DNA of 64,000 nt from JBKECP01 sp047974765 (GTDB taxonomy: Bacteria > Pseudomonadota > Gammaproteobacteria > Pseudomonadales > Halieaceae): the NCBI GenBank assembly GCA_047974765.1, contig JBKECP010000022.1:62001-126000 (forward strand), given 5' to 3'. The position numbers and the translations under genes were made by a program. Of this stretch, positions 17,893 to 25,637 are shown in pieces (positions within the stretch are counted from its first letter, which is position 1; every line of letters begins with the position of its first letter). Below the pieces are notes generated by a model that was not told the origin of the DNA, made no database searches, and saw only the letters and a program-made list of their open reading frames with translations.

Positions 17893-18210
17893 GTGAATAC
17901 AGACCTTGTATCTGCCTTGATAGATGTTGAGGCTCGCCTGCGCCAGCTTGGGCTGTGGGAAGCTCTGCCGCCACCCTCTGAAGCACTGGCCAGTACTGAA
18001 CCGTTTGCTGTTGATACGTTGACGCTGCCACAATGGTTACAGTTTATTTTTTTACCCCGCCTGTATCAGCTGCTTGAACAAAAACAGCCTCTACCGGAAC
18101 GCTGCGCTATTGCGCCGATGGCTGAGGAGTATCTCAGTGGAAACAATCTGGCTGGTGATCCACTGCTGGTTGCTTTGCGCCAGATTGATGAGCTTTTGAC
18201 ACGTTATTGA
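17893..18210 (+). CDS. yqcC: YqcC family protein
   Basis: A 105-residue helical protein with the YqcC signature: an N-terminal helix (VSALIDVEARLRQLGLW), the central PFAVDTLTLPQWLQFIFLPR, and a C-terminal helix ending in IDELLTRY. In enterobacteria yqcC lies beside the pseudouridine synthase truC; that neighbour is absent here. Function unknown. The start is a GTG following GGGAGTGGGCT, 22 bases after the dinG stop, so it is probably the last gene of the dinG operon. Confidence 0.8.
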   Translation: MNTDLVSALIDVEARLRQLGLWEALPPPSEALASTEPFAVDTLTLPQWLQFIFLPRLYQLLEQKQPLPERCAIAPMAEEYLSGNNLAGDPLLVALRQIDELLTRY

Positions 18211-18363
18211 AACAACAAGTGTTGGGCTTCGGATTAACGAGGTTAATATTATTTAAGCCTGTATCATTGATCCTGATTAAATATTGTTATTGTTGCTGTG
18301 GAAATTACCAGTGCCCCTCTTGGGCAGGCCTATAAAAGGGGATACTATAAATAGCAGATTTAC

Positions 18364-18422
18364 AGTGCTAGCTCTATTAAACCAGCAAGCAACTTGTTTG
18401 CTGGTTTAATAGAGCTAGCACT
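18364..18422. other. Perfect 25-bp inverted repeat upstream of the flavoprotein gene
   Basis: Two 25-base arms (18364-18388 and 18398-18422) are exact reverse complements around a nine-base spacer GCAACTTGT, which itself can pair further. It ends 32 bases before the ATG of the flavoprotein gene. In RNA it would be a very stable hairpin in the leader; in DNA it could be an operator or cruciform. There is no T run immediately after on the plus strand (TAATTATTTTTTT comes a few bases later), so termination or attenuation is possible but not proven. Confidence 0.85.
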
Positions 18423-18454
18423 AATTATTTTTTTATCAATACATAAGATCTGCC

Positions 18455-19735
18455 ATGCCTAATAGTCATTCCAAGAGTAATAGTGAAATACATTCTGATG
18501 TGCTGATTATCGGTGCCGGGCCTTCCGGCGCCATCGCTTCGGCTTTGCTGGTAAAGCGGGGTTATTCCGTTACTGTGCTGGAGCGGGAGCAGTTTCCCCG
18601 TTTTTCCATTGGTGAAAGCCTGCTGCCTCAATGTATGGAATATATTGAAGAGGCCGGTATGCTGGATGCTGTGCGGACAGCTGCTTTTCAGCATAAAAAT
18701 GGTGCCTTGTTTCAATATCAGGGTACTTATGGTGGCTTTGATTTTGGTGAGCAGTTTTCCAGTGGATTTAATGAAACCTACCAGGTACAACGTGCTGATT
18801 TTGACAAGCTGCTGGCGGATGAGGCAGCGCGCATGGGCGCCAATATTCTCTATCGTCATGAGACGGTGTCGGTTGATTTGTCCGGACCTGAATGCCAGGT
18901 AAATTGTCGCAATACCGAAAGTGGTGAAGAAAAAACCTTTACTGCCCGTTTTTTGCTTGATGCCAGTGGTTTTGGCCGGGTGTTACCACGCTTGCTGGAT
19001 CTTGAACAATCTTCTGATTTTCCTGTGCGTAGTTCTTTGTTCACACATATAGAAGATCATATCTCGGCAGAGGGCTATGATCGTGACAAAATTATTATTA
19101 CCGTGCACCCGAATGACAGAGAGGTCTGGTTCTGGCTGATACCCTTCAGCAATGGTCGCTGTTCCATCGGTGTAGTTGCGCGCCCGGAGTTTTATCAGAA
19201 TTATTCCGGAGCCGATGAGCTGGATAATCTGCGTGCGATTGTGGCCGAAGATCCAGAGCTGTCCCGCTTGCTGGCTGATGCCAGCTGGGATACACCGGCC
19301 AGCCGGATTACGGGCTATTCCTGTAATGTCAGTCAGATGTGCAGTAATCGCTTTGCATTGTTGGGTAATGCCGGTGAATTTCTTGATCCGGTATTTTCCT
19401 CCGGTGTCACTATTGCCATGCGCTCATCCAGCATGGCTGTGGCGGTGCTGGATAAACAATTGCAGGGTGAGGTTGTTGATTGGCAAAAGGATTATGCTGA
19501 GCCTTTAGCAAAAGGGGTGAACACCTTCAAGACCTTTGTTGAAGCCTGGTATGACAAACGTTTTCAGGATGTGATCTTTCACGATAGTCACAGCCCGGAT
19601 ATTCGCAGTATGATCTGTTCCATCCTGGCCGGTTATGCCTGGGATGAGGGCAACCCTTATGTTGCACAACCTGAGCGTCGCCTGAATACTTTGTGGCAGT
19701 ATTGTCAGCAGGCAAAGGTTAATTCCGCGACTTAA
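18455..19735 (+). CDS. FAD-dependent oxidoreductase, flavin halogenase-like
   Basis: A 426-residue flavoprotein. The FAD Rossmann motif GAGPSG is at residues 20-25, and FPRFSIGESLLP follows, as in tryptophan-halogenase-like enzymes. The halogenase signature WxWxIP is present as WFWLIP (residues 225-230). A lysine lies in HKNGALF (K81), where phenol and pyrrole halogenases keep their catalytic lysine. It could chlorinate or hydroxylate an aromatic ring of the cluster product; some flexirubins are chlorinated. Related cluster enzymes may instead act only as oxidoreductases, so halogenation is an inference. It is the leftmost gene of the pigment cluster and is bracketed by two strong hairpins. 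Confidence 0.78.
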   Translation: MPNSHSKSNSEIHSDVLIIGAGPSGAIASALLVKRGYSVTVLEREQFPRFSIGESLLPQCMEYIEEAGMLDAVRTAAFQHKNGALFQYQGTYGGFDFGEQFSSGFNETYQVQRADFDKLLADEAARMGANILYRHETVSVDLSGPECQVNCRNTESGEEKTFTARFLLDASGFGRVLPRLLDLEQSSDFPVRSSLFTHIEDHISAEGYDRDKIIITVHPNDREVWFWLIPFSNGRCSIGVVARPEFYQNYSGADELDNLRAIVAEDPELSRLLADASWDTPASRITGYSCNVSQMCSNRFALLGNAGEFLDPVFSSGVTIAMRSSSMAVAVLDKQLQGEVVDWQKDYAEPLAKGVNTFKTFVEAWYDKRFQDVIFHDSHSPDIRSMICSILAGYAWDEGNPYVAQPERRLNTLWQYCQQAKVNSAT

Positions 19736-19852
19736 TAGGCGGCCCGCCAGCTGTTGGTGGGAGCCTCTTGTCTCTCTCATGGATTGTGCTTGCAGGTCTT
19801 TATGGTGGAAACTGTAAGCGTGTGCTTTCAGATAGTGGGCGAGACGATGGGG

Positions 19853-19891
19853 TGACAATCAAGATGTTCAGGAGAAGCATCTTGATTGTCA
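19853..19891. other. 14-bp perfect hairpin downstream of the flavoprotein gene
   Basis: Arms TGACAATCAAGATG and its exact complement (19878-19891) surround an 11-base loop. It lies 117 bases after the flavoprotein stop and 76 bases before the convergent BtrH-like stop. No T run follows on either strand, so it is not a standard terminator; it may stabilise 3' ends. Confidence 0.65.
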
Positions 19892-19967
19892 GCTTAATAA
19901 TAGATCACCCATTCACTTGCCTGTCCACTATAAGTTGCTTTGTTATTCATGATTGACTGAAAGAGCC

Positions 19968-21002
19968 TCAGCCGAATGCTTTTTTGCTGTACCTTTTTAT
20001 AAGCTGATCAAGCTTCTTGTAGCCCTCACTTTCTCTGTTTGCCACCAAGTCTAACTGGTCTGCCAGTTTTTGATAATTAAAGCTTTCTCTGTTTTTCAGC
20101 ATTTTGGCAGTAAACAATGCGAAGCGGCGCCATTCATCGCCAGCCAGTGAAAAATTGTTTGCCGCCTGGCTTAGCTCCGGGAAATTAAGTACTTTTGAGG
20201 ACTCTTGCAAAAATGAGGAAAAAAGAAAACGAAAACCGGCACCCCCAGTACCTATTTCTTCCTGCATGCGAACGATATGGCCAAGAAACAGATTATTGTC
20301 ATGCTGTTTTTCACTGCTCATACGGGCAATTTTTTTGGCAACATGGCGAATACCCCGCACACCAAAAAAAGGAACCGGTGTGCGCAGCATCATATTGCAG
20401 GTGGACTGGATGGAGGCGGAGATAACACGGGGATAATCAATATGATCAGGTATGTTTTTTGGATAATACAGCAAACCTTTGGGGGCGAGCATACCCTTTA
20501 CAAATCGGGCTCGTGAAAGGGCGGGTGCGTCAATACGCTGAATATCTTCAAATGTCGGATCACTGATCAGGTAATTTTGCTGTTCCCGGCCAAAAGCAAC
20601 AATATTATGAGCATTGAAATGAAAGCGCATATTGGGTGGAAAGTAAGGTAGCCAGTAGACAGATGTCTGCATCCCTACCGGGCGTTGGGCCTGAAGATGT
20701 AAATCGAGTGTCTGTTGGCCCGCTTGTAGGTTATTAAAGCGTTTGAATTCAAAATCTATACCCAGGCGTTTGGATAAGCCCTTGATAATTCTTCCCGGAG
20801 GCATGCGATACGATAAAAGAGGCTGGCCGCTGACTTTCAATAGAGGAATGTAAGCAAAAGTAAGCGCGCAGGAAAGCCCAAAAACCATAGGTTCTGACAG
20901 GTCTAATCCATTGTGGCGCAGCAGCGCAGCAGCTGTGCCACTCTCGCAATGGGCTGTTTGCCGATGGTCAAAAGAGGCTGTGGAATCAGATACTTCTGTC
21001 AT
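19968..21002 (-). CDS. BtrH-like acyltransferase (BtrH_N domain)
   Basis: A 344-residue protein matching the BtrH N-terminal domain, a papain-like fold. The candidate triad is C19 (HCESGT), H132 (NAHNIVAFG) and D148 (ISDPTF), all in the expected order. BtrH of butirosin biosynthesis moves an acyl group from an acyl carrier protein to an amine. By analogy this protein could transfer the polyene acyl chain from an ACP to the resorcinol hydroxyl, forming the ester of a flexirubin-like product; that is inference. It overlaps the upstream small gene by four bases, at the end of the run darB-orf135-btrH. Confidence 0.75.
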   Translation of the reverse strand: MTEVSDSTASFDHRQTAHCESGTAAALLRHNGLDLSEPMVFGLSCALTFAYIPLLKVSGQPLLSYRMPPGRIIKGLSKRLGIDFEFKRFNNLQAGQQTLDLHLQAQRPVGMQTSVYWLPYFPPNMRFHFNAHNIVAFGREQQNYLISDPTFEDIQRIDAPALSRARFVKGMLAPKGLLYYPKNIPDHIDYPRVISASIQSTCNMMLRTPVPFFGVRGIRHVAKKIARMSSEKQHDNNLFLGHIVRMQEEIGTGGAGFRFLFSSFLQESSKVLNFPELSQAANNFSLAGDEWRRFALFTAKMLKNRESFNYQKLADQLDLVANRESEGYKKLDQLIKRYSKKAFG

Positions 21003-21406
21003 GCCAATTCATCCGGCAGTGATTGTAGTTCGGCAATGTCTAGATTAAATGCGTCCATATAGCGCTGTATCTGTTGCCGGGATAGGCGTAAAAAATACTT
21101 TGGTTGCAGATGCCTGCGCACCTGCCATTTAAAGAAGCCGGTACACTGTGCCAGCATTGCCACGTCCATGCGGTGATGATGCATGTGGTATTCCAGCGGC
21201 GAACTGAGCCCGAGTTTTATACGTTTGCGGGCTTGTCGGGCGAGTTGGTCAAATTCAGCGATAGCCTGTTCAAGCACTATTTCTTCAACATCCCAGCCAC
21301 TGGTCAGCACAGGTTGATATTGGCCTTGTTGATCCTGGGCATAAACTCTCTTTTGGTGGCCATTAAGTGAGTGCGTATAATGCTGAGGTACCTGATCAAT
21401 TTTCAT
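20999..21406 (-). CDS. Uncharacterised 135-residue protein between darB and the BtrH-like gene
   Basis: I do not recognise a named family. The protein is helical and soluble; the C-terminal half (residues 75-130) reads like a degenerate helix-turn-helix of the Cro/XRE sort, with LAQCTGFFKWQVRRHL then a short helix ending in DIAELQSLP. Residues 70-76 contain a histidine-rich patch (HMHHHRM). It overlaps darB and the BtrH-like gene by four bases on each side, so translation is coupled and it should work with them. It could be a regulator, an adaptor for BtrH, or an enzyme subunit; nothing in the sequence decides. Confidence 0.65.
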   Translation of the reverse strand: MKIDQVPQHYTHSLNGHQKRVYAQDQQGQYQPVLTSGWDVEEIVLEQAIAEFDQLARQARKRIKLGLSSPLEYHMHHHRMDVAMLAQCTGFFKWQVRRHLQPKYFLRLSRQQIQRYMDAFNLDIAELQSLPDELA

Positions 21407-22563
21407 GCTGCCTCATCTCTCTGGCAAACCGTCAATAGCATAAATGCTGATGAAAAACGCCCGCTTTCAGGCACATAGCAGAGAATTTTCTGTCCTGCCT
21501 GTAAATGCCCGGAATGAAATAATTCATCGAGCATAATGTAGATAGAGGCCGAACCAGTATTGCCTTTGTCGGTTAGGTTGGTTGCCCACTTTTCAAAAGG
21601 TATTTCGCAGGCACTTTGTTTCATGCCATCGTATAAGGCCTGACGGAAAAATTTTGAGGAATAATGCGGGAGGAAAAAGTCGATATCATCCGCATTAAGA
21701 CCATGGCGGGTGATGAGTTCAGGCAGAAAGCGCTCTACTGTTATATGAACAATATTTTCATTTAATAATTTTACATCCTGCTTGATGGCAAAAACCGAAT
21801 GATTCAGCCAGTCTTTGGGATCTGTTGCCGCCCAGCCCTGCAGGCTGCCGTTCTCGCACTTTTGGGCACCTGCGTACATGCAGGTTTGCATCTCATTGGC
21901 AAAAGAGCGGATATCCAGCCATTCAATCTTAAGGGAAAGTCCCTGGTTTGCAGGTTGATTTTGCAAGCGTACTGCCCCGGCACCATCGGAAAGCATCCAG
22001 CGTAGAAAATCTTTTTCAAAGGCAATTTCAGGCTGCTTTGCCATGGTTTCAGTCAGGTGCTGTGCCTCGGCTGCAAAAAAATGACCGCGCATAACAGCAG
22101 AGGCAAGTTCCGAGCCTGTTGCCACAGCATGCTGGTGGTTGCCGCTGGCAATACTCAGCCAGGCATACTTGAGTGCTGTCATGCCGGCCAGGCATACACC
22201 GCTGGTGGCAACTACCTCGCAGGCCGGGCCGCCCAGCTCACCCTGCACCATCACTGCATGATTGGGTAGTAACTGGTCGGGCAGGCTGGTGCCGCATACC
22301 AGGCAATCCATCGCCTGTGTGCTGTCTGGCGGTGCAAGTTTGCGAATGGCCTGGGCGGTCAGCTCGGCGTTGGTGTGGGTGGCGGTACCTGTGGCCGGGT
22401 CAATAGCATAGTGGCGACTGCGGATGCCATTGCTTTTCAAAATCAGACGCCGTGCACGCGAGGGTTTTTCTCCCGCGATTCCCAGCAGCGACTCCATCTG
22501 CTCGTTATTTACCGGATCGTTAGGTAAAAAGGCAGCTACAGAAGTAATATAAACGGCTTTCAT
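21403..22563 (-). CDS. darB: DarB-like 3-oxoacyl-ACP synthase III (dialkylresorcinol biosynthesis)
   Basis: A 386-residue ketosynthase III-fold enzyme with the Cys-His-Asn set: C124 in TSGVCLAGM, His in FFLPHYSS and Asn in DKGNTGSAS. The N-terminus (FLPNDPVNNEQMESLLG and GEKPSRARRLILKSNGI) matches the DarB branch from dialkylresorcinol and flexirubin clusters rather than FabH. DarB supplies or extends the chain that DarA condenses and cyclises into a dialkylresorcinol. It lies downstream of darA on the same strand, with a 166-base gap filled by a MITE-like element, and upstream of two overlapping genes. Confidence 0.85.
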   Translation of the reverse strand: MKAVYITSVAAFLPNDPVNNEQMESLLGIAGEKPSRARRLILKSNGIRSRHYAIDPATGTATHTNAELTAQAIRKLAPPDSTQAMDCLVCGTSLPDQLLPNHAVMVQGELGGPACEVVATSGVCLAGMTALKYAWLSIASGNHQHAVATGSELASAVMRGHFFAAEAQHLTETMAKQPEIAFEKDFLRWMLSDGAGAVRLQNQPANQGLSLKIEWLDIRSFANEMQTCMYAGAQKCENGSLQGWAATDPKDWLNHSVFAIKQDVKLLNENIVHITVERFLPELITRHGLNADDIDFFLPHYSSKFFRQALYDGMKQSACEIPFEKWATNLTDKGNTGSASIYIMLDELFHSGHLQAGQKILCYVPESGRFSSAFMLLTVCQRDEAA

Positions 22564-22588
22564 TATGTGTAGTGTAGATCCATTTTTG

Positions 22589-22756
22589 CTAGAAGTCTGT
22601 CGGACTTAGGGGTTCGTAGTGAGACGAGTGGGAAGACTAGTACAATTTTTAGCCATTTTGAGGCGCATAGTGGTGCTACGCAACGAAAAAGGGCTGGAAA
22701 TTGGGCCGACTTCCCACCGCCGCAGCAGAATCAGCCTGGGTCCGACAGGCTCCTAG
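22589..22756. repeat. MITE-like element at the darA/darB junction (family 3)
   Basis: Imperfect 19-base inverted ends (22592-22610 and 22735-22753, 15 of 19 matching, core CTGTCGGAC) are flanked by the direct repeat CTAG (22589-22592 and 22753-22756), as expected for a target duplication. The internal 160 bases have no coding capacity. The element overlaps the 3' end of darA. Confidence 0.65.
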
Positions 22757-23717
22757 TGATTAATGATGTTTTTTTGTTATCAGTGATGACAATATCTTCA
22801 CCGGAGGGGGCGCTGAAATAGGCCTTTTGTCGTATAAAATAATCACGGGAGAAAGGGCTTGATAACTTTCTGAATAACATGCTCAAAGGTACCACTGTCA
22901 GTATCATCAGTATCAAAAAAACAGAGTAGAAAACCAGGACGGGTTTGCGAAGCCGACTGCCGGGCGGGCCTAAAAGTCGCAACAGCCTCCCCCATACCAT
23001 AAAGGCCCGCCGCCCGGTCTTTTCACTTGCGATCAAGGCCTCGTCAATGACAACGGCACCAAGCCCCCGCAGCAGATGTTCATTGACAGGTGCCCCTTCC
23101 TGCAAGGTCTGACAGATGCGTTCGCCAAAACGATTACAATTTTGAATATTATTGGCCGATACACCGGCACGGGGAATAAGTCCTTTCAAAAATGGCCCTT
23201 TATGGCCAGTAAGCACCCATAAAGGGGTGGCAAAAAAACTCAACAGGCTGCCTGCTTCGTCAGTCAATGCGACATTGCCTACCAGCCGGGCACCTATATC
23301 TTCTGCCAGTATCCTTTTGACCTGTTCCTGCGCCAACAGCCACATATTGCGGCAGGCAATCAGTGTGACAACCGGTTTTCCTTTTAATAGCTGTTTTGCC
23401 AAAGGCTGCTGTAAAAAAGCTGTGGCAGGCAGAGAGGGAGATAAAAACCAGACCTGATAGGCAAGGATAATTAAATCGAAGTCTTCGTCGCCACGCAGGC
23501 TGCCAGGTTTGAGTGGTGGCGGATCAAGATAGACTGACTCAGGAAACGTATCCAGAAATTGCAAAAACGGCCAGGGGAAAGGGAAGGGTTTTTCCGGCTG
23601 TAATGTCTCAATAACAAGATCTACATCAGAGGAGGCGGCAATAGGATGTGTAAATGCCTTTGCTATATCGGATAATTGCCCACTCTGCGAATAGTGAATA
23701 AGTAGTATTTTTTTCAT
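22731..23717 (-). CDS. darA: DarA-like dialkylresorcinol condensing enzyme
   Basis: A 328-residue protein beginning with a flavodoxin-like segment (MKKILLIHYSQSGQLSDIAK) and containing FDLIILAYQVWFLSPSLP, the pattern of proteins named dialkylresorcinol condensing enzyme. One or two transmembrane segments lie near residues 265-290. DarA condenses two fatty-acyl-derived chains to the cyclohexanedione/resorcinol core. The last seven residues (RSLSDPG) are encoded by the MITE-like element that overlaps the stop, so the native C-terminus has been replaced. It is first in the minus-strand darA-darB-orf135-btrH run and divergent from the hotdog gene. Confidence 0.82.
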   Translation of the reverse strand: MKKILLIHYSQSGQLSDIAKAFTHPIAASSDVDLVIETLQPEKPFPFPWPFLQFLDTFPESVYLDPPPLKPGSLRGDEDFDLIILAYQVWFLSPSLPATAFLQQPLAKQLLKGKPVVTLIACRNMWLLAQEQVKRILAEDIGARLVGNVALTDEAGSLLSFFATPLWVLTGHKGPFLKGLIPRAGVSANNIQNCNRFGERICQTLQEGAPVNEHLLRGLGAVVIDEALIASEKTGRRAFMVWGRLLRLLGPPGSRLRKPVLVFYSVFLILMILTVVPLSMLFRKLSSPFSRDYFIRQKAYFSAPSGEDIVITDNKKTSLITRSLSDPG

Positions 23718-23856
23718 TATGTAATCTGGCTTACCTGTGCAAGGTGACAGTTTATAAGTTAACCGGTTTACTTCACCTTCGCAGACAAAGGTGCAACTAT
23801 AACATAGCCGTCACATAGCAACCCATTACTCAATTGATCGATAATAAGTTGTCACC

Positions 23857-24690
23857 ATGTCAGATTTTTACTCCCAGTGTGGTTCGGCCTCTCCCTTGAT
23901 TGTAAAAATACCGTTTAATCATTTCTCGCGTGAGGGGCATTTTCCTGGGCAGCCGGTAGTGCCTGCTGTACTGGTAATCGAGGTATTGGCAAAGGCATGT
24001 CGTGATGCCGGTCTGAAAATAAATAAGCTGGAACATTTTCGGATCATGCAGTCATTGGCCTTTGGGGATGAAATAGTACTTGCTCTGACACCGCGCAGTA
24101 CACAGTGGTATCAGATTCAGGCTTTTGTGCGGCAGCAGCTTGTTTGCAAGGTGTTGCTGGGTGTTGTCGGGCAGGATTTTGTCCGCCGTCAACAAATTAT
24201 ATGCAGTGAAAATGGCACTATGAGTTTGTCACAGTCTGATCTGCAATCGACAGCTTGCTTATATGACATGCTGCCCTATGCCGGCACAATGTGTCTGGTA
24301 GAGCGTATGGCCTTAATGGCGGGTGAACGATGTCTTGTCGGAACCAGTCTGTTGCGCAAGGATAATCCTCTGGCTGATGCTGGTTGTTTGTCGGGGTGGG
24401 CAACGCTGGAATATGCCGCACAGATGCTGGCCTGTTTTGGTCTTCAGCAGAAATTGAAAAGCGGTGACGGGGCATATGTCACAAATACCGCCAGCAGCTT
24501 TTGGCTGGCAAAGATCAGGTGGCTACACTGCCATCAGCCAGCGCTTGCTCTGGCTGGCCAGCGGCTGTGGCTTCAGCTCGATATTGAGGCTCAACAGCCG
24601 GACGCAATTACGGCCTGTTTTGTCAGTTATTGTGAAGGAGAGATTCTGGCTTCGGGCAGCTTTATTGTTCTGGAGCGTCAGGGGCGGTAG
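23857..24690 (+). CDS. Double-hotdog 3-hydroxyacyl-ACP dehydratase-like protein
   Basis: Two hotdog domains in one 277-residue chain. The first (residues 1-125) holds the FabZ-like HFSREGHFPGQPVVPAVLVI with its active-site His and PG-P turn. The second (about 125-277) begins MLPYAGTMCLVERM, resembling the ApeP branch, and includes LEYAAQMLACF. It probably dehydrates ACP-bound 3-hydroxy intermediates during polyene or DAR chain formation, like the separate ApeI and ApeP domains elsewhere in the cluster. Divergent from darA across 139 bases that contain an AACCGGTT palindrome; downstream genes follow on the same strand. Confidence 0.75.
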   Translation: MSDFYSQCGSASPLIVKIPFNHFSREGHFPGQPVVPAVLVIEVLAKACRDAGLKINKLEHFRIMQSLAFGDEIVLALTPRSTQWYQIQAFVRQQLVCKVLLGVVGQDFVRRQQIICSENGTMSLSQSDLQSTACLYDMLPYAGTMCLVERMALMAGERCLVGTSLLRKDNPLADAGCLSGWATLEYAAQMLACFGLQQKLKSGDGAYVTNTASSFWLAKIRWLHCHQPALALAGQRLWLQLDIEAQQPDAITACFVSYCEGEILASGSFIVLERQGR

Positions 24691-24771
24691 CAGGTCGACT
24701 GGTCGGTCAGGTGAATATGACAACTCTAATGGGCATGCTAGGATGCGTTTTTATAAAATTTTGCGAGTAAC

Positions 24772-25317
24772 ATGTTCGGGCTTATCATTTTTTTATTGTT
24801 TAGTATTATTTTGATCTGGCTGTGTCGATATCAGTTGCTCAACCCACATTGCCATGGTTTTTACCGGTTCTTTGCTTTTGAAGGCATAGTGTGGAATTTG
24901 ATTTATGCCATACCGCTGTGGCAGCAGGATCCATTTTCTTTACAGCAGATAGTATCTTTTATATTAATGATGCTCTCTCTCGTTCTTTTGATTGCCTCAC
25001 TCAGGCAGTTGAAGGCGGCAGGGCGGCAGGCTCACGCTGAAATTCGTGAAAACTTTGTGTTTGAAAATACAGCTTCTTTGAGTACATCCGGTATTTATCG
25101 CTATATCCGGCATCCTATGTATGCCTCATTATTGTTGTTTTCATGGGGTATCTTGTTCAAACGCCCATTTGTAGAGCCTTTGGTGATAACTCTGATTGTT
25201 ACGGTTGCCATTTGGCTGGCTGCCCGTGTTGAAGAGGGTGAGAACCGGGCATTTTTTGGTCAGGAATATGATGCTTATTGCAAGCGTAGTAAAATGATAT
25301 TGCCCTTTATTTTTTAA
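24772..25317 (+). CDS. Isoprenylcysteine methyltransferase (ICMT)-like membrane methyltransferase
   Basis: A 181-residue integral membrane protein with four or five hydrophobic segments. The C-terminal half has the family signature: GIYRYIRHPMYAS, then EEGENRAFFGQEYDAYCKR. Members methylate carboxyl or other groups of lipophilic substrates at the membrane using SAM. In this cluster it may methylate the pigment or its precursor; in other APE loci a different type of methyltransferase modifies the aryl head. It starts 81 bases after the double-hotdog gene. Confidence 0.72.
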   Translation: MFGLIIFLLFSIILIWLCRYQLLNPHCHGFYRFFAFEGIVWNLIYAIPLWQQDPFSLQQIVSFILMMLSLVLLIASLRQLKAAGRQAHAEIRENFVFENTASLSTSGIYRYIRHPMYASLLLFSWGILFKRPFVEPLVITLIVTVAIWLAARVEEGENRAFFGQEYDAYCKRSKMILPFIF

Positions 25318-25401
25318 TTGCAGATACAATATTTTTAAGTAGATGAGTTTTGATTGAATATCTCTCATAAAATCAATAATTGAAATACATGATTCGTGTC
25401 A

Positions 25402-25581
25402 TATGTTAATTTGGCAAGTATTTAGCCGGTTTGATTTGCAGTGCATGGATGTGCCGCCGCTGGCTTTTGCTTTTGACTGGTGCGAGCCCACTAAAATCAG
25501 GGATTTTGCAAATCATGCAGATGTAAGTGGGCGACAATCAAATAATGAGGGATTTATCTATTTGATTCCCAGGTTAATAGC
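25402..25581. repeat. MITE-like element, family 2, copy B
   Basis: About 180 bases homologous to 11602-11790, with the same inverted ends (left GTTAATTTGGCAAGTATTTAG; reverse complement of right CTATTAACCTGGGAATCAAA). It fills most of the 320-base gap between the ICMT-like gene and the ABC transporter; I see no gene there, and the ABC promoter must lie inside or after it. Confidence 0.7.
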
Positions 25582-25637
25582 GTAGTTGAATATAACTTTT
25601 AAAATATAAAATCTGCCAGCAATATTGGGATACTCTT

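Noticed and set aside
18301..18345. Short hairpin TGCCC/GGGCA as a yqcC terminator
   Set aside because: The stem is only five bases and no T run follows.
23755..23800. AACCGGTT palindrome as an operator between darA and the hotdog gene
   Set aside because: An eight-base palindrome is too short to call; no second copy was noticed at the other cluster promoters.
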